From the NCBI GenBank assembly GCA_946807835.1, contig OX327691.1, positions 14,993,688 through 15,057,687 of the forward strand: a stretch of DNA of 64,000 bases, in the 5' to 3' direction. Source of the DNA: Ailanthus altissimus (Eukaryota; Streptophyta; Magnoliopsida; Sapindales; Simaroubaceae). Below the pieces are notes generated by a model, which was not told the origin of the DNA, searched no databases, and saw only the letters and a program-made list of their open reading frames with translations. Below, in pieces: positions 1 through 12,314 of this stretch (within the stretch, counting starts at the first letter, position 1; every line of letters starts with the position of its first letter). The position numbers and the translations under genes are program-made.

Positions 1-3000
1 TCAGCTAAGAAATGAAAACGAGATGTAGGAAGTGCCTTTGTGAACAAGTCTGCAATCTATGTTGATGTTGGAATGTATCTTACTTCAGCCTCTTGATTCA
101 AGATTTTGTCTCAAACAAAATAGATATCTACCTCAATATGCTTTGTTCGATTATGAAATACTGGATTAATAGCCAAAGCAGCAGCACCTTGGTTGACACA
201 CCATATAATTGGTGTTTTAGAGGGCTGAAAGCCAAGTTCAGATAGCAGGGACTTAATCCAAGAGATCTCAGCAGACTCTGTGCTTGACCTTGAAACTGTT
301 TTCTACTTCTTTGAACTCCAAGAAACCAAGTTCCCAGCAAAGAAAACACAGTATCCCCCTAATAGACTTCCCATCTAGAATATTACATGCCCAGTCTGAA
401 TCAGTATAAGCTACCAGATCAAGCTCCTTGCCAGGCTCAAAATACAAACCAGTATCTTTTGAGCCTTGGAGGTATCTAAGAATTCGTTTGCAACAGATCC
501 AATGAGTAATATTTGGACTTGACAAGAACTGACTCAATTTATTTACAGCAAAGGAGATTTCAGGTCTTGTAAGGGTGACATATTGGAGAGCTCCTATTAC
601 ACTTCTATACAGTGTTGTGTCTGCAAAACCTTTACCAACATCTTCATACAACTTAAGCCCTGTACTCATTGGAGTTGTATAAGCTTTAGCATTGATCATG
701 TTGGTTTTCTTCAATAGTTCTGTAATATATTTTTGCTGACATAGATGTAATGCAGAACCAATTCTGGACACTTCAACACCAAGAAAATAATGTAATTCTC
801 CCAATTCTTTCAAAGCAAACTCATCATTTAGCTATTGAATGAACTGTTGCAGAGAGGTTGTATCATCACCTGTTATTATAATGTCATCTACATAAACTAA
901 CATTATAATGACATGTTGAGCATCTTTTTTCATAAACACAGAAATGTCTGACTTCAGATTGGTAAAATTCCATTTAAGTAATGCTGATCCAAGCTTTTCA
1001 AACCAAGCTATTGGAGCTTATTTCAAGCCATACAAGGATTTTTGCAGCTTACATATATAATCAACTTTGTTGGGATCAGTAAAACCATATGGTTGAGTCA
1101 TGTAAACCACCTCATTTAATTCTCCATTCAAGAAGGCATTGTTAACATCTACTTGCCTTAATTTTCACCCTTTCGTCACAGCCAAGCTCAAAATGATTCT
1201 AATTGTACTTGCTTTAACAACAGGACTGAATGTCTCAGTATAATCAATACTTGTTGTTTGATGATAACCCTTAGCCACCAATCTTGCTTTATATCTACTT
1301 ACACTCTCATTTGGATTTCTTTTTATTCTAAACACCCACAATTTTCTGTGCACAAGATTGTAATACCAAAGACTATGTTTGGTTCTTTATTAATGCTGCA
1401 TACTCTTCTGCCATTGTTTGGTTCCAAACAGGAATTTTCAAGGCTTCTTCTACAATTTCTGGTAAGTTCTCTTCTGTCATATGTAATTTTGCAGTATAGA
1501 TCTTTGGCTTGAAAATACCAGCCTTTGATCTAGTTCTCATTGGAAGCACATTTTCAACCTGTTTTTGCATACTTTCATTGAATTGTGTTGTGGTTATTTG
1601 TTCTGGTGTAGGTGTTTGCAGCATTTGTTGTGGTGTTGGATTGGGTAAGTGTGTGGTGAAGGACAATTCAACAGGAGTGTCAGAGTAATGTATATTAGTA
1701 TTTTCAGGAGCAACAACTGTTCTACTCTCAGCAGTTACTATAGGAGTTGTACCAGCAACATCAGAAGGAAATAAAGTTTGTGGTGAATGACTGACAATAG
1801 CATGTTGAATTGCTTTGGTATAAGAAGTGGTCATAGAATTAGAAGTATCCGACAAACTTTTGAATTTTTGATCATTTTCAAAAGGGAAATCTAATTCATC
1901 AAAGTTGACATGTCTTGAAATATATATTCTGCCCATAGAATTCATGCATTTATAATCCTTATACTGACCATTATACCCAAGAAAGACACATTTATCTGTA
2001 TGAAAGCTAAGTTTGTGGTTTTGGTAGAATCTTAAGTAAGGATACAAGTGCAACCAAAAACCTTCATGAAGCTATAGTCTGGTAGGTGTTTAAACAACAT
2101 CTTAAATGGTGATTTGAAGTTTAATATTGGTGTAGGCATTCTGTTTATAAGAAAAGCTGCTGTTGAAAAGGCTTCCCACCAAAATTTTAATGGTAAACTA
2201 CTTTGAGCCAATAAACTCAATCATGTATCTACAATGTGTCTATGCTTTCTCTCAATCCTACCATTTTGATGGTGTGTGTAAGGGCAGGACACTCCATGTT
2301 GTATTCCCTCTTGCTGAAATATCTTTCCTAGACATCTAAACTCACCCCCAAAGTCAGATTGAAACATTTTGATCTTACTGTTTAAAAGCCTTTCAACATG
2401 GTTTTGGAAGCGTTGAAATACTTTTGAAACTTATGACTTTTGAGATAAAGGATAAACCCAAACAAATCTGGTATAATCATCAAGAAAACTTATATAGTAT
2501 CTAAAATCATTCCTTGAGATAAATGAGGCTGGACCCCAAACATCTGCATGAATAAGTTCTAAGGCAATATTTGTTTTACTTTCAGACAAACCAACATGAT
2601 GCAAATGATTCTTTCATATTTGACAAGCTTGACATAACTTTGAAAAAGTAATTTTATTGATATGCGGTTTGAACTTACAAACTGATACAATTCTTTTCAA
2701 CACATCTATATTTGGGTGTCCAAATCTGTTGTGCAGTATATTAGAATTTACATCAGTCTGTGAGTTACATAAGAAGCTTTGTACATTGACATTGGAAAAT
2801 TTCGAATAGGAAGGCATATTCAAACTTGGCTCAGGCACTGTTTTATTTATTTTACACTGAGCAAACAAAGAAACAGCAGAACTTGATTTGTGATTGAAAC
2901 TTGTAGTAGGTTTTGAGAAAGCTTTTGACAAACACACAAGCTGATACAATTCCCCTTTAGCAATTCCTTTAAGTAGAACTTTCTTCTTCAAATCCTTGAT

Positions 3001-3330
3001 CACACAAACATCTTTGTAAAATTCAACTTTCAAATTGTTTTCAAATGTGAGTTTAGAGATACTGATTAAGTTCTTAGTCATGCTGGGGATATGTAAAACA
3101 TTTTGTAAGATTATATTTATGTTTTTGTCTAAAGTATACAACATACAGGTGCTTGTGTGCAAAATTTGAAGAAAATGACCATTGCCTACCATGATATGCT
3201 CATTACCTCTGTAGTCAGATCTGTTGGACATGTTGTTGCTGTTGTTTAACACATGGTTAGTTGCACCACTGTCCAGGTACCATCCTTGATCTTCATTGTC
3301 ATCTTGTGCTGGTACTGGAGCAACTATGCA
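1..3330 (-). pseudogene. copia Pol: protease, integrase, RT, RNase H (broken)
   Basis: The protease motif YLDSGATNHV (3252-3279) keeps the DSGA active site. Then come the GAG-pre-integrase block (LHNRFGHPNIDVLKRI, near 2700-2740), the integrase core ending in QNGRIERKHRHIV near 2250, the HLRYF-type region near 2000, and reverse transcriptase from about 1480. The RT box YVDD is intact at 883-894, followed by the GELHYFLGVEV and ITRPEISFAVNKLSQFL blocks and RNase H (TDSDWA, near 395-410). Breaks are an in-frame stop at 2614-2616, another near 2221, one near 835, and frame changes near 2040, 1360 and 320. The catalytic motifs survive, but no continuous polyprotein remains. Confidence 0.9.
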
Positions 3331-3379
3331 TGTTTCTGCTTGTTGATTGTTGATCTGATTTGGCTGTCCAAAATCTTCA

Positions 3380-4263
3380 TTGAAGCAATTCTAGCATTTT
3401 ATAGCACTGTGTCCAATTTTCAAGCAAATCTGACACATAACTTTTGATTTTGCCTTATTCTGAAAACCACCTTGTTTGCCTTTTCCTCTGTTAATATTGT
3501 TATGATTTTTTCCTATGTTGTTGTTTATACCAGGGCATTTGTTGTAATTGAAACCTCATTTGAACTTGTTCTTGTAGTTGGTTTGAGCCATGTGAGCACT
3601 CATAAAGCCTCCATTTGCATAATGATTCAACTCAATTCTACTTTTCTGACTTAAGAGTATTGCATACACTTCAGCCAAAGTCAATTCATCTGATTTAGCT
3701 GATACTAGTATTGCTACTGGATCATACTCAGAACTTAATCCTGCGAGAAGATATGTTACCAGATCCTGATCAAGTATAAGTTTCTCTGCCATAGCCATAT
3801 TATCTGCAATACTTTTCAGCTTAATGTAGTAGTCATTTACAGACATTGTACCTTTTCTTAAGGTCTGTAGCTGAGCTCTAAGCTGTGCCTTTCTAGCAAT
3901 AGATTGACTACCAAACATTTTTTCAAGATGAGTCCAAATTTCAACTGAAGATTTACAGTGGATCACAGAACTTATAACTGCCTCACTCATTGTAGAGAAC
4001 AGCCAGCTCATTAAAAGAGCATTTTGCTTCTTCCAAGTGATATTTTCAAAATTTGATCTGACTTGTGTGATTATCTTCTCTGGACAAAGATTTTCTCCTG
4101 TAAGCAAATCTTTTAGATCATTTCCCTTAGCTGATGCTAGAATCTGTGACTTCCACAGTAGGAAATTATTGTGATCTAATTTGATAGGATTTGAGAAATT
4201 GAAGGAGCTTCCGTGATTGATAACAAGATTGGTGAACTGAGAACCAAGGATTGATGATCTCAT
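3380..4263 (-). pseudogene. copia Gag (UBN2-type) with zinc knuckle, two stops
   Basis: From an ATG at 4263 the minus strand encodes a 235-residue copia Gag: an LDHNNFLLWKSQI start block, then SWLFSTMSEAV, SSVEIWTHLEKMFGSQS and a VNDYYIKLKSIADNMA block typical of the capsid-like UBN2/retrotran_gag family. A TGA at 3556-3558 interrupts the frame. Beyond it, the same frame continues through a basic Asn/Gly-rich linker to a CCHC knuckle, CQICLKIGHSAIKC, near 3394-3436. A TAG at 3391-3393 follows the knuckle immediately. Gag would package the element RNA into cytoplasmic virus-like particles. With two stops this copy should not produce a full Gag-Pol. Confidence 0.88.
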
Positions 4264-4300
4264 CTGATCTGCATTAGTATTGGTGTTAGCTATTTTGAAT

Positions 4301-4312
4301 GCTCTGATACCA
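4301..4312 (-). other. Primer binding site (tRNA-iMet type)
   Basis: The minus strand reads TGGTATCAGAGC, the standard copia primer binding site complementary to the initiator tRNA-Met 3' end. It sits directly inside the LTR. Confidence 0.88.
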
Positions 4313-4653
4313 ACTTAGAAAAATCAAGCAATTGATATTTTCTCAAGAAAGTGACATGAATTTTAAACAGAGAAAGTTTGAGTGAAAAGTTTCTTTTGTA
4401 TTTCACTTTCTTTTGTTGAATGCAAAACTAACCGTATTTACAAGTTATATAACAGTTATTGCTATTTAGAATCATCTAACAAACTAAGATCAATCAACTG
4501 TTCAGATTTTCTCTAATTTACAGAGTACGTTACAAGTTGTAGAGATAGTGAAAAAGTTTGTTACGTTTTGTAACAAATTGAACAATAAATAACTCTAATC
4601 CTGTGCCCACTGAAAATCCACATCAGCTACATCCACGTCAGCCACTTGCTGCA
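4313..4653 (-). repeat. 5' LTR of the left copia element
   Basis: The inner edge is fixed by the adjacent primer binding site at 4301-4312. The outer edge is inferred from a TG start on the minus strand (TGCAGCAAGTGGCTGACG) abutting LINE-derived sequence. The 341-bp length is close to the 342-350 bp LTRs of the related copia at 52690-57792. The partner LTR is outside the window, so neither the TSD nor the exact outer end can be confirmed. Confidence 0.7.
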
Positions 4654-4658
4654 TTGCT

Positions 4659-5757
4659 TATCCTTTCAGCCCCCTTGAAAGTAATTCCATAAAGTAATCA
4701 TAAATAATAAGATTGACCTCCCCTGGATTAACTCTCCACTGACCGTCCTTATCAAAAGACCATGAATCTCATTTTTCTTGGTCTCTACCTAGCTAGCATA
4801 TAAAAGAACTTAGAGTTCTGGTTCTCACCTTTTAACCACTGAGCCCTCGATCGCTGCTGCCAGTAGGTCTCATTACGCTTATATAAATTTGCTAACTCTT
4901 TTTCAATACTGCACATAGCATCCATATCAGTCTGAGGAGCCCTCAACCACCGAGCTTGAAGTGAGCCCCATGGTTAGGCCTTTGTTTTTTTTTTTTTCTC
5001 TCCCTTCATCGGCCAGATCAAATAACCCTATATTCGATGCCTTCAGAAACAAACCAAACTTCATGGCTCCTGTATCCATATCACCTATGTCTCCATGCAG
5101 ACACTTTCTGAATGGGTGCCCAATTCTACCACAAAATTGACATCATTCAGGAAGGCACTCATATTTGATCACCAAACTTATTTCCTGTGAAGACTCACCC
5201 TTGTGCACTCTTATCCCTCTCTTCAAAGATATTAAAATATTCACATTCACTTTCACCCTCAAATATTTACCCACTCATCTGCTAAACTCATTGGTATCAA
5301 CCTCTTCAACATCCCCCACCAATCTGTCGCCTCCGTATTTATATAGAACAACGTGACATTATATAATTGTATCCAAAAGGATACTTGGGAAAAACTCATC
5401 AGGGAGTAATCCCTAACCCCTTTCAGTTGTTCCAAAACCAACAGGTGGTTATTGAAGTTCCAAGGCCCCCAGGCCAACACTCTCTTTTTATCTGTTTTCA
5501 AATTGAAATGAAAAGCAAATAGATTTTCTCTATAGAGAGGCTCCACATGAAAACCTGCAGCGGTTTCCCATATGTGTTTCATCATCAAAACAAAGCCATC
5601 TTAGTACACCGGCCTTGTGGAGATTATCTTTCCCACCAAAGACAAACCTAAGATGTTGCTCCCCAATCCTCCGAACCGCACAACTCACACACACGACCAG
5701 GCCATCATCGTCAGTCAGAGCAAGCAATTTCAACATGTTGGAGACGCATTGACTGCA
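4659..5757 (-). mobile_element. L1-type LINE remnant, ORF1 joined to an ORF2 piece
   Basis: On the minus strand 5736-5160 encodes a DUF4283-type ORF1 protein (ADEWVNI, GPWNFNNHLLVLEQL and FSQVSFWIQLYNV blocks), with a frame change near 5560. It is followed by a CCHC knuckle CQFCGRIGHPFRKC near 5095-5140. Almost directly downstream, 4675-4980 matches the ORF2 stretch between endonuclease and reverse transcriptase (YWQQRSRAQWLKGENQNSKFF). The endonuclease domain is missing, so a deletion has joined the two parts. The remnant ends at the copia LTR, which suggests the copia element inserted into it. There is a T-run at 4984-4998. No intact reading frame remains. Confidence 0.75.
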
Positions 5758-6345
5758 TAAATTTTTCTCTTTAATCTTTATTAATTAAATAAGCAAATAA
5801 GTCGTGGATATTATATTGGGATTATACTCAAGTGCATGCAAACGATCCCATATGTTAAATTTGACACTGCAATAGTGCCACACTCATTTCAAAAAAAGCA
5901 AGCGATAACTTCATCAACGATATATCCTCCTCCAATATATGGCTGCGAAATAAGTTAGTAAATAGTATTATTGTATGTTTCTTACTATTGCAATACGATA
6001 AGATGGAAGAATAGTTCTAATAACATATACATAGTATTAAAAATATTAATTAATTAGTGGATAAAATCACTCGTCATTGTATGAAGATTAATGGGAGAAA
6101 ATTTGATTGAGCGTTTTGTTGTCACATAAATATAATCACACGCATAAATTCTACCGAAAAGATATTAAAAGCTTTACTGTTTTAAAAATGTCAAATAAGG
6201 TATCTTATCAAAACCAAATAATGCACGATTTAGGACTGCAACCTGACTTGACGATGCACTATCGCACGCACGCACTCAATGATCAATATTTAGAATTGTT
6301 GCAATTCTATGGGAAGGGGGTCGATCGAAGGTGTTTTTTCTTCAC
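5758..6345. other. Upstream region of the intact GDSL gene
   Basis: AT-rich non-coding sequence between the LINE remnant and the TATA box of the GDSL gene. I see no coding capacity or recognisable repeat family. Any enhancer elements of the gene would be here but cannot be named with confidence. Confidence 0.5.
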
Positions 6346-6353
6346 TATATAAA
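6346..6353 (+). promoter_or_regulatory. TATA box of intact GDSL gene
   Basis: TATATAAA about 90 bp before the start codon. The paralogous pseudogene has the same CTATATAAACC core at 52452-52462, so the promoter core was duplicated along with the gene. Confidence 0.7.
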
Positions 6354-6441
6354 CCGTGTCTTTCTCCTTAATTTCTCACATTAAAACTACACATCTTCCT
6401 ATTTCTATTTTTAGTTTTAACGATTCAGTTTCAACGTGAAG

Positions 6442-9400
6442 ATGGTGATCGAATATCCCATCTCTCTTTTAAACTTGTGTATGCTTCTTTTATATTCGTG
6501 TTATGCCACCGCATACACATTCGGCTCTGTCTTTGCTTTGGAAACTTGTGATTTCCCAGCAATATTTAACTTTGGTGACTCTAATTCAGATACTGGTGGA
6601 CTGGCTGCCGCTTTTACTCAACCTAACTGGCCTCATGGCCAGACTTACTTTCACAAGCCCTCGGGCAGGGCCTCCGACGGCCGCCTCACCATTGATTTTA
6701 TTGGTATTTTTTTAAAAAAAGAAATATTATTTTAATTTTATTGATATATATCAACTTAATTATCATTTTTTAAATATATATCATGTTAGTCTCTTTGGTG
6801 ATGTTTTTGATAATTTATTATTATTATTTTTGTCCCTAAAAAATTACCGTTTTCGTTGCTACATAAACTAACATAGTATATATTAAAAAAGAATAGACTA
6901 AGTTAGTATATATTTATAAAATCAAATACCAAAATAAATTTATTTTAAAAAAAAAAATCCAAAACAATACTTAGATGTCATTGGGACCCAACTACAAAAT
7001 TTAGCATATTTATAATGTAGTTCAAATATCTAAGTAAATAATGAACTAAATTTATTTCTTAATTTTGAAGAAAATTTAACCTCACGTGTTAATAGAAACT
7101 TGAACTATCTTTCTTGTGTTGGTAAAGGATGTGATTGACTACCTAATATATTTAGAGTAACGCTATGCTTTTTAAATAGTATCTTAAATTAATTTATTTT
7201 AAATGATGTGTTAAATAACTATTAGGTGGTGAAATAATATAATAGATAATTTTAGAATTTAAATAATTTTATCACTTAATAATTACTTAACACATCAATT
7301 TAGAATAAAAAAATTAAGGATATTATTAAAGAAGTATAGCATTATTTATATTTTTATGAGTAATGTTACACTTCTTAAATGGTATCTTAATTTTTATTTT
7401 AAATTATGTGCAAAGTAACTATTGAGTAGTAAAATAGTATAATTAATAATTTAAAAAAATACAATTTTATCATCTAATGATTGCTTAATACATTTATTTA
7501 AAATAAAAAATTTGAAATACCATTTAAAAAATGTAACATTACCTTTTTAAAAAAAAAAATTTACATCGTATTTTCACAACAACAATTATTATTATTATAT
7601 AATGAGTAACATTATTTATTAATATTATGATAATTGAGTGCTTTGTGATTAATCTATAAATTTTATTTTATTTTATTTATTATCGAATTTTTTTATGTAT
7701 ACAGTCACTTATTATATAGTAGACAACATTTTTCGATACATGGGATTGATTGCATTTTGTTTCATTGAACGCATTGCCGGATAAAAGTGACTCTAGCTAG
7801 TAGCATCAATGGTAGGCCACAGGAGTTCCACGGACGTCAACACACATTTTTGCAATGGTCTTTCGAAACTAACCACTATGTCAAATATGAAATAAAGAGA
7901 CTCGAAGGGAAACTCATAAAATTATCACATATGTTACTTTCAGAAATTTATTTTTTCAATCACCAGAAAAGCTGGTCTAGATCTGCCAGCTTAGTGTGTT
8001 TATATCATGACTTCAATTTCTTTGTTTCCTTTTTTAAATCTGTTAGCTTTCTGCTTGAAGTTGGTCTTTCAACTAAATTTGACTATCTCAACAAATTGTG
8101 CAAATTTCAGCTGAGAGTTTCGGCCTTCCTTATCTGAGCGCATACCTTGATTCCCTAGGAACCAACTTCAATCATGGAGCGAATTTTGCCACAGGAGCAT
8201 CAACTATTAGACTGCAAAATCAAATCATGCCCAACAAAGGATTCAGCCCTTTCTACTTGGACGTGCAGATATTACAATTCATGCAGTTCAAATCCAGGTC
8301 ACAGATGATCAGAGAACGAGGTTAATCTAATAGCATAAACCCTTAAACCTGGAGTTTATTTGATATTTCTGTAATAAAACAACTTGGTCTTATATTTGAG
8401 GCCTTCGATGACCTTTTTGTAGGAGGAATATATGCAAATTTAATGCCAAAAGAGGAATATTTTGCCAAAGCGTTATACACTTTTGATATTGGTCAGAATG
8501 ATCTTGCTGGTGGGTTCTTTACTCACATATCTTTAGAAGGTGTCATTGCATCTGTCCCTGATATGATCAACAGGTTCTCAGAAAATATTAAGGTAATCTT
8601 CAGATTAATTTAGGCTAGTAATTAAGTCTTGATTGTTTTATTCCGCCAATCAACTGCGTATTGATGAAGCTTCATATAAAATTGAATTTGTATTGATGCA
8701 GAACTTATACAACTTGGGAGCTCGGACATTTTGGATTCACAACACAGGACCTCTCGGCTGCTTGGTTTATATTTTGGCCAATTACCCCTCACCAATTAAG
8801 GACTCTGCTGGTTGCGCGCAGTCTTTCAATGAAGTGGCTCAGTATTTCAATCTTAAGTTGAAGGAAGCTGTAGTTCAACTCCGGAAAGATTTTCCTTTAG
8901 CTTCATTTACATATGTTGATGTCTACTCTGTCAAGTACTCCCTATTCAAGGAACCCGATAAATATGGTAAGAGAAATTTTCTCTTAAATACTATTCTTAG
9001 CACTCTCTTCACTTGTAAGTGTAAAACATTTTGGTTTAATTAAAAAGACTTTTGTGTTAGAATTCTCCTACGTGATTGCATTTGCATCTGTCAACGGATC
9101 ACCATCAGCAAATATATGATGCATGACATTAAATATATTAGTAATATTAATACGTATATGTAGAATTTGTGTTTAAATGAATCGTCGTATGTCATTGTTA
9201 TGTTTGATAGCATTTGCTTTCTCAATGAGCTGCAGGATTTGAACTTCCGACTGTAGCTTGCTGTGGGTTTGGCGACAACGAGTATAATTACACAAGCGAT
9301 AGTCAATGCGGACGATCAGCTTCTGTCAATGGCACCCAAATAGTAGTGGGTTCGTCGGGGACGTGTGATCGTCCTTCTGTTCGAGTAAACTGGGATGGAG

Positions 9401-9507
9401 CTCACTTCACTGAAGCTGCTAACAAGTTTGTTTTCGAACAAATTTCAACTGGAGCCTTCTCAGATCCTCCTATTCCGTTGAAAATATTGGCATGTCACGT
9501 AACTTAA
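6442..9507 (+). CDS. GDSL esterase/lipase, five exons, apparently intact
   Basis: Exons are 6442-6703, 8111-8320, 8423-8592, 8702-8966 and 9236-9507. All introns are GT-AG, and the exons sum to 1179 bp (392 residues plus stop). The start ATG at 6442 gives a hydrophobic N-terminal segment (about residues 5-32), read as a secretion signal. Catalytic blocks are complete: [12 protein letters not shown] with nucleophile Ser47, block II Gly110 in HGANFA, block III Asn183 in DIGQND, and the Asp356-x-x-His359 pair in WDGAHFTEA. Length and block order fit the plant SGNH/GDSL family, in the nodulin ENOD8/At5g14450-like group. Members are secreted hydrolases of acyl or acetyl esters; the substrate here is unknown. 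Intron 1 (1407 bp) holds two MITEs. A paralogous pseudogene lies 43 kb downstream in the same orientation. Confidence 0.93.
7155..7345. mobile_element. MITE 1 in intron 1 of the GDSL gene
   Basis: About 190 bp whose two halves are inverted copies of each other. The left end GTAACGCTATGCTTTTTAAA is mirrored on the opposite strand by the right end near 7320-7345, with about 80 bp of imperfect pairing. There is no coding capacity. Target duplication is unclear in this AT-rich context. Confidence 0.65.
7358..7543. mobile_element. MITE 2, same family as MITE 1
   Basis: A second hairpin-like element starting 12 bp after MITE 1, also about 186 bp. Its ends (GAGTAATGTTACACTTCTTA and the inverted copy ending TGTAACATTACC) resemble those of MITE 1, including the TTAAATGGTATCTTAA stretch. 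Two members of one family thus sit side by side in one intron. Confidence 0.65.
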
Positions 9508-9560
9508 TTAAATTGCTTTCTAAAAGCATAAATAAGTGCATGTATGCATGCATGTACATG

Positions 9561-9566
9561 AATAAA
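9561..9566 (+). terminator. Poly(A) signal candidate of the GDSL gene
   Basis: AATAAA 54 bp after the stop codon, followed by further A-rich and TA-rich sequence. The position suits a plant near-upstream element, but the motif is common in AT-rich DNA. Confidence 0.4.
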
Positions 9567-11862
9567 TATATCTAGAAATAAAACTATATATATATATATT
9601 GTCGAAATTCTCTGATTCGGAACTTTCACAATCAATTGTTTTTTTACTCGTGTTATTTTTCTTATTAACAAATCCACTCTTTGATTTTTTATAATAAAAG
9701 TAACACAAACATTTTGACAAAAAAAAAACTCCTCAATGTTTGTAAAAGAAAGAGAATGTTTGTGTATTAAGGAGCATATGCACGAAATAATAAGGATGAA
9801 TGATTAATTCTTAATGAATGAATAGTAAAATAAATTGTGAATAAATGAATCTCTCAAATCGAACAGATTTTATTGAATAGGAAATTCAATCCTTCCAATT
9901 ATCTAATATCATGAAAGCGTAATTTTATTAAAATTATGATTTACATATTTTATATATTGTTTTTCAAAGAACTTGTCCCATTTAAAAGGCTTTAAGTGAG
10001 AATCGTCGTTTTTTAGAAACTTTCTTTATATTATACTGGAATTCACCAATTAAAGTTAAATTGAAACGCATATTTTAATCCATCTCCCAACTTTCCGTGA
10101 TGTTTATTACCTGTTTGCCGAAGTTTGTAGGTTGTTAGATTCAGGTTATCTATTTGAAGGCTGGACTTGATGCTGGTTTTAGGGTCTTGTCTTTGAGTCG
10201 TTGGACTCGCTTTCACAAACATCTTCAATTGAACACACGTACTGTTATTGTGCATGCTTTTCATTAGGAGCTCATGTAAATTAAATAGAGTTTCGCTTCC
10301 GATTTCTCGTTGACCTTTTTCTTTGCGGATACGTATAACATTAACAATATTCTCCCTTTCAATCATAAAGATTAATAAAGGAGCAATTTAAAGCCAGTAG
10401 TAGTGAGCTTGTTATAATTAAAAGTCTTGTTGTGGAACGAATCTCGTACGTGTTTGTGAATTATATATCTTTGGTTTATTTCATGTTGCAAATTAAATAG
10501 AAGAAGCCCTACGTGGGCAGGACAGAGTAATAGGAAACCCTCTTGTCTCGTGATAGTAATTCACTCAGCAGTTCTTTGACAAAGTGCTGTGCTGTCAGTA
10601 ATGGTAGACGGGATCACATATATTCTTCCAAATGCATGCATTTTAAGTTAGAAGGAATTGATAAAACATACATATATTATCCCATTACAAATGAAAGAAG
10701 AAGAAAAGAATAATATTATTGAAAGTTTTTTAAACAATTTATTTACACACACTCAAATTTCACTTAACTAAGATTAATAATTTCAAAATACTAATTCAAA
10801 TAAAATAATAAAAAAAAACCTAATAGAAAAACTAATTAAAAAAAAGTTGTAATAATAAAACAAATAAGATTCTAAAAATATATTTATGGTGTGTCGGACT
10901 GTATTGTATTAATTACAGTTTGTGGCATATTATAAAATGAATCAAAGTAGTAATGAATTAATAAAATTATGTAACGTGATATTATTACTCATTGAGTATT
11001 AAACAATATCACCCACTAACTAAATCATTATAGCGAGAATGATCATATCTGTTTCATGAACCTTTTTCCTATAATTAAAATTAGTGACAAGGGAAATGAT
11101 TGTAAAGTGGCGCACTTTGACCAGTAACTTGAACCAATCTTCTTCGTCCGTCGCGCATGGGTGCAGACTGCAGTTAGTGCGCCGGAGACGAGAATATATC
11201 TGTTATTTGTCCAACGCAATCTAGTCTACAGTACGCGAAGAAACAACCAAATAAATATATGGATATAATTAATTTTGGTAACTTTCCATGTAATATTTTC
11301 TTCTGGTTCTACTAATATTTGAAATGCATACTTTTCAATTAATCATTGTGAGCATTCGAGCATGAAGCACGAAAGAGACATCGGACTATGTCAAGAATTG
11401 GATTTATTTCGGATGATATATATATATATATTTGGGCCGTACTATAACTGTGTTTTGACTTTTGAACATTCAGTCCCATATAAATTAAACTTTCATTTAA
11501 ATAAATATAAATATGTGTTGGTGATTAAGAGTAAATTCTAAAAGAATCTTTAAAAATTTAGTCAAGCTTAGAATAGGAGCGAATTCTAAACCAAATTTCT
11601 TCCCCCAACATCTCTTTTGTCCGAATCGCACCAACCAAAAGTTATTAGGAACTCAATTACTATTGACCCGAAAAGTTTTTATGATCATACGCTTTTCTTT
11701 CTTTCTTTTTTTTTTTTAAAAAAAATTATAATTTTTATTTCGTAATTTACTAGTTTGTTTATGTATAACACTGTAGAGTAGTGTGCTCTGTTTGAAAAAA
11801 AAAAATAGCACGTAATAGAAATTTATTTTGAATATACCCCGCTATTTAAAAATCAAATTATT
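9567..11862. other. Intergenic, nothing recognised
   Basis: AT-rich sequence without a recognisable gene. It contains short TA runs (near 9584-9600 and 11417-11433). An unassigned open frame of 107 codons on the minus strand (10043-10366) matches no family I know. A somewhat GC-richer stretch at about 11100-11230 has no clear frame. Confidence 0.5.
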
Positions 11863-11867
11863 ATATT

Positions 11868-12314
11868 TGTTGATCGAAAAATATTATTTTTTTGGTCAAT
11901 AAATTTTAAATTTGTTTGTTGGTTGAAATCGACACTTGAGCATCATCCTAATTGGATTTGCTTGCATGAGCTTAGATCTTTTTTTCGTCATCAGTTATGA
12001 CAGAACTTGCAAAACACTAACACAAATATTGTGATGATCTTGTTAAGGTGAATTCCGGCGAAGACTCTTCGATGCTTGAGTTAGAAAGAATTTTTGTAGG
12101 GGAAACTAGTAAGAAAGAAAGTAAAAATGTATTTAGAATAAAGGGAGAAAAATCTTTCTTTTTTCTGTGTGTTAGTTCTTCTGCTATTTGGGCATCTTTT
12201 AGGGTATTAGCTGGGTATTTTTTCATCATCCCACTTTTCTGTGTCCTCCCCTCCCCTTTTTTTATAGTACTGATTTTCAGAAAATTTTTTAGGCATTCTC
12301 CTTGTACTGTGTTT
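11868..12314 (-). repeat. Truncated 3' LTR of the gypsy element
   Basis: Matches the plus-strand left part of the LTR at 17288 onward: the TGTTGATCG end, the TTTAAATTTGTTTGTTGG block, the GAAGACTCTTCGATGCTT block and the CTGTGTTTTTGTCATACG block. The match stops near 12314, where protease-coding sequence begins. Confidence 0.8.

Larger units (their letters stand above)
1..4653 (-). mobile_element. Ty1/copia retrotransposon, 3' end beyond window
   Basis: On the minus strand the order is 5' LTR (4313-4653), primer binding site, gag, zinc knuckle, protease, integrase, reverse transcriptase and RNase H, which is the copia order. The RNase H reading (ending IADLFTKALPTSRF) reaches the left edge, so only the polypurine tract and 3' LTR are missing. 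Most of gag and protease share one frame. In-frame stops occur at 3556-3558, 3391-3393, 2614-2616 and near 2221, and the frame changes near 2040, 1360 and 320, so the copy is dead. Its Gag is recognisably related to the copia copy at 52690-57792, so both belong to one lineage. Age cannot be estimated because only one LTR is present. Confidence 0.93.

Noticed and set aside
5165..5356. Plus-strand frame with Ser/Thr-rich sequence
   Set aside because: It is antisense to the LINE ORF1 protein, which has clear DUF4283 and zinc-knuckle motifs on the minus strand.
10043..10366. A 107-codon open frame on the minus strand between the lipase gene and the gypsy element
   Set aside because: No recognisable domain, no splice-supported neighbours on that strand and no repeat match. 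A chance frame is as likely as a gene.
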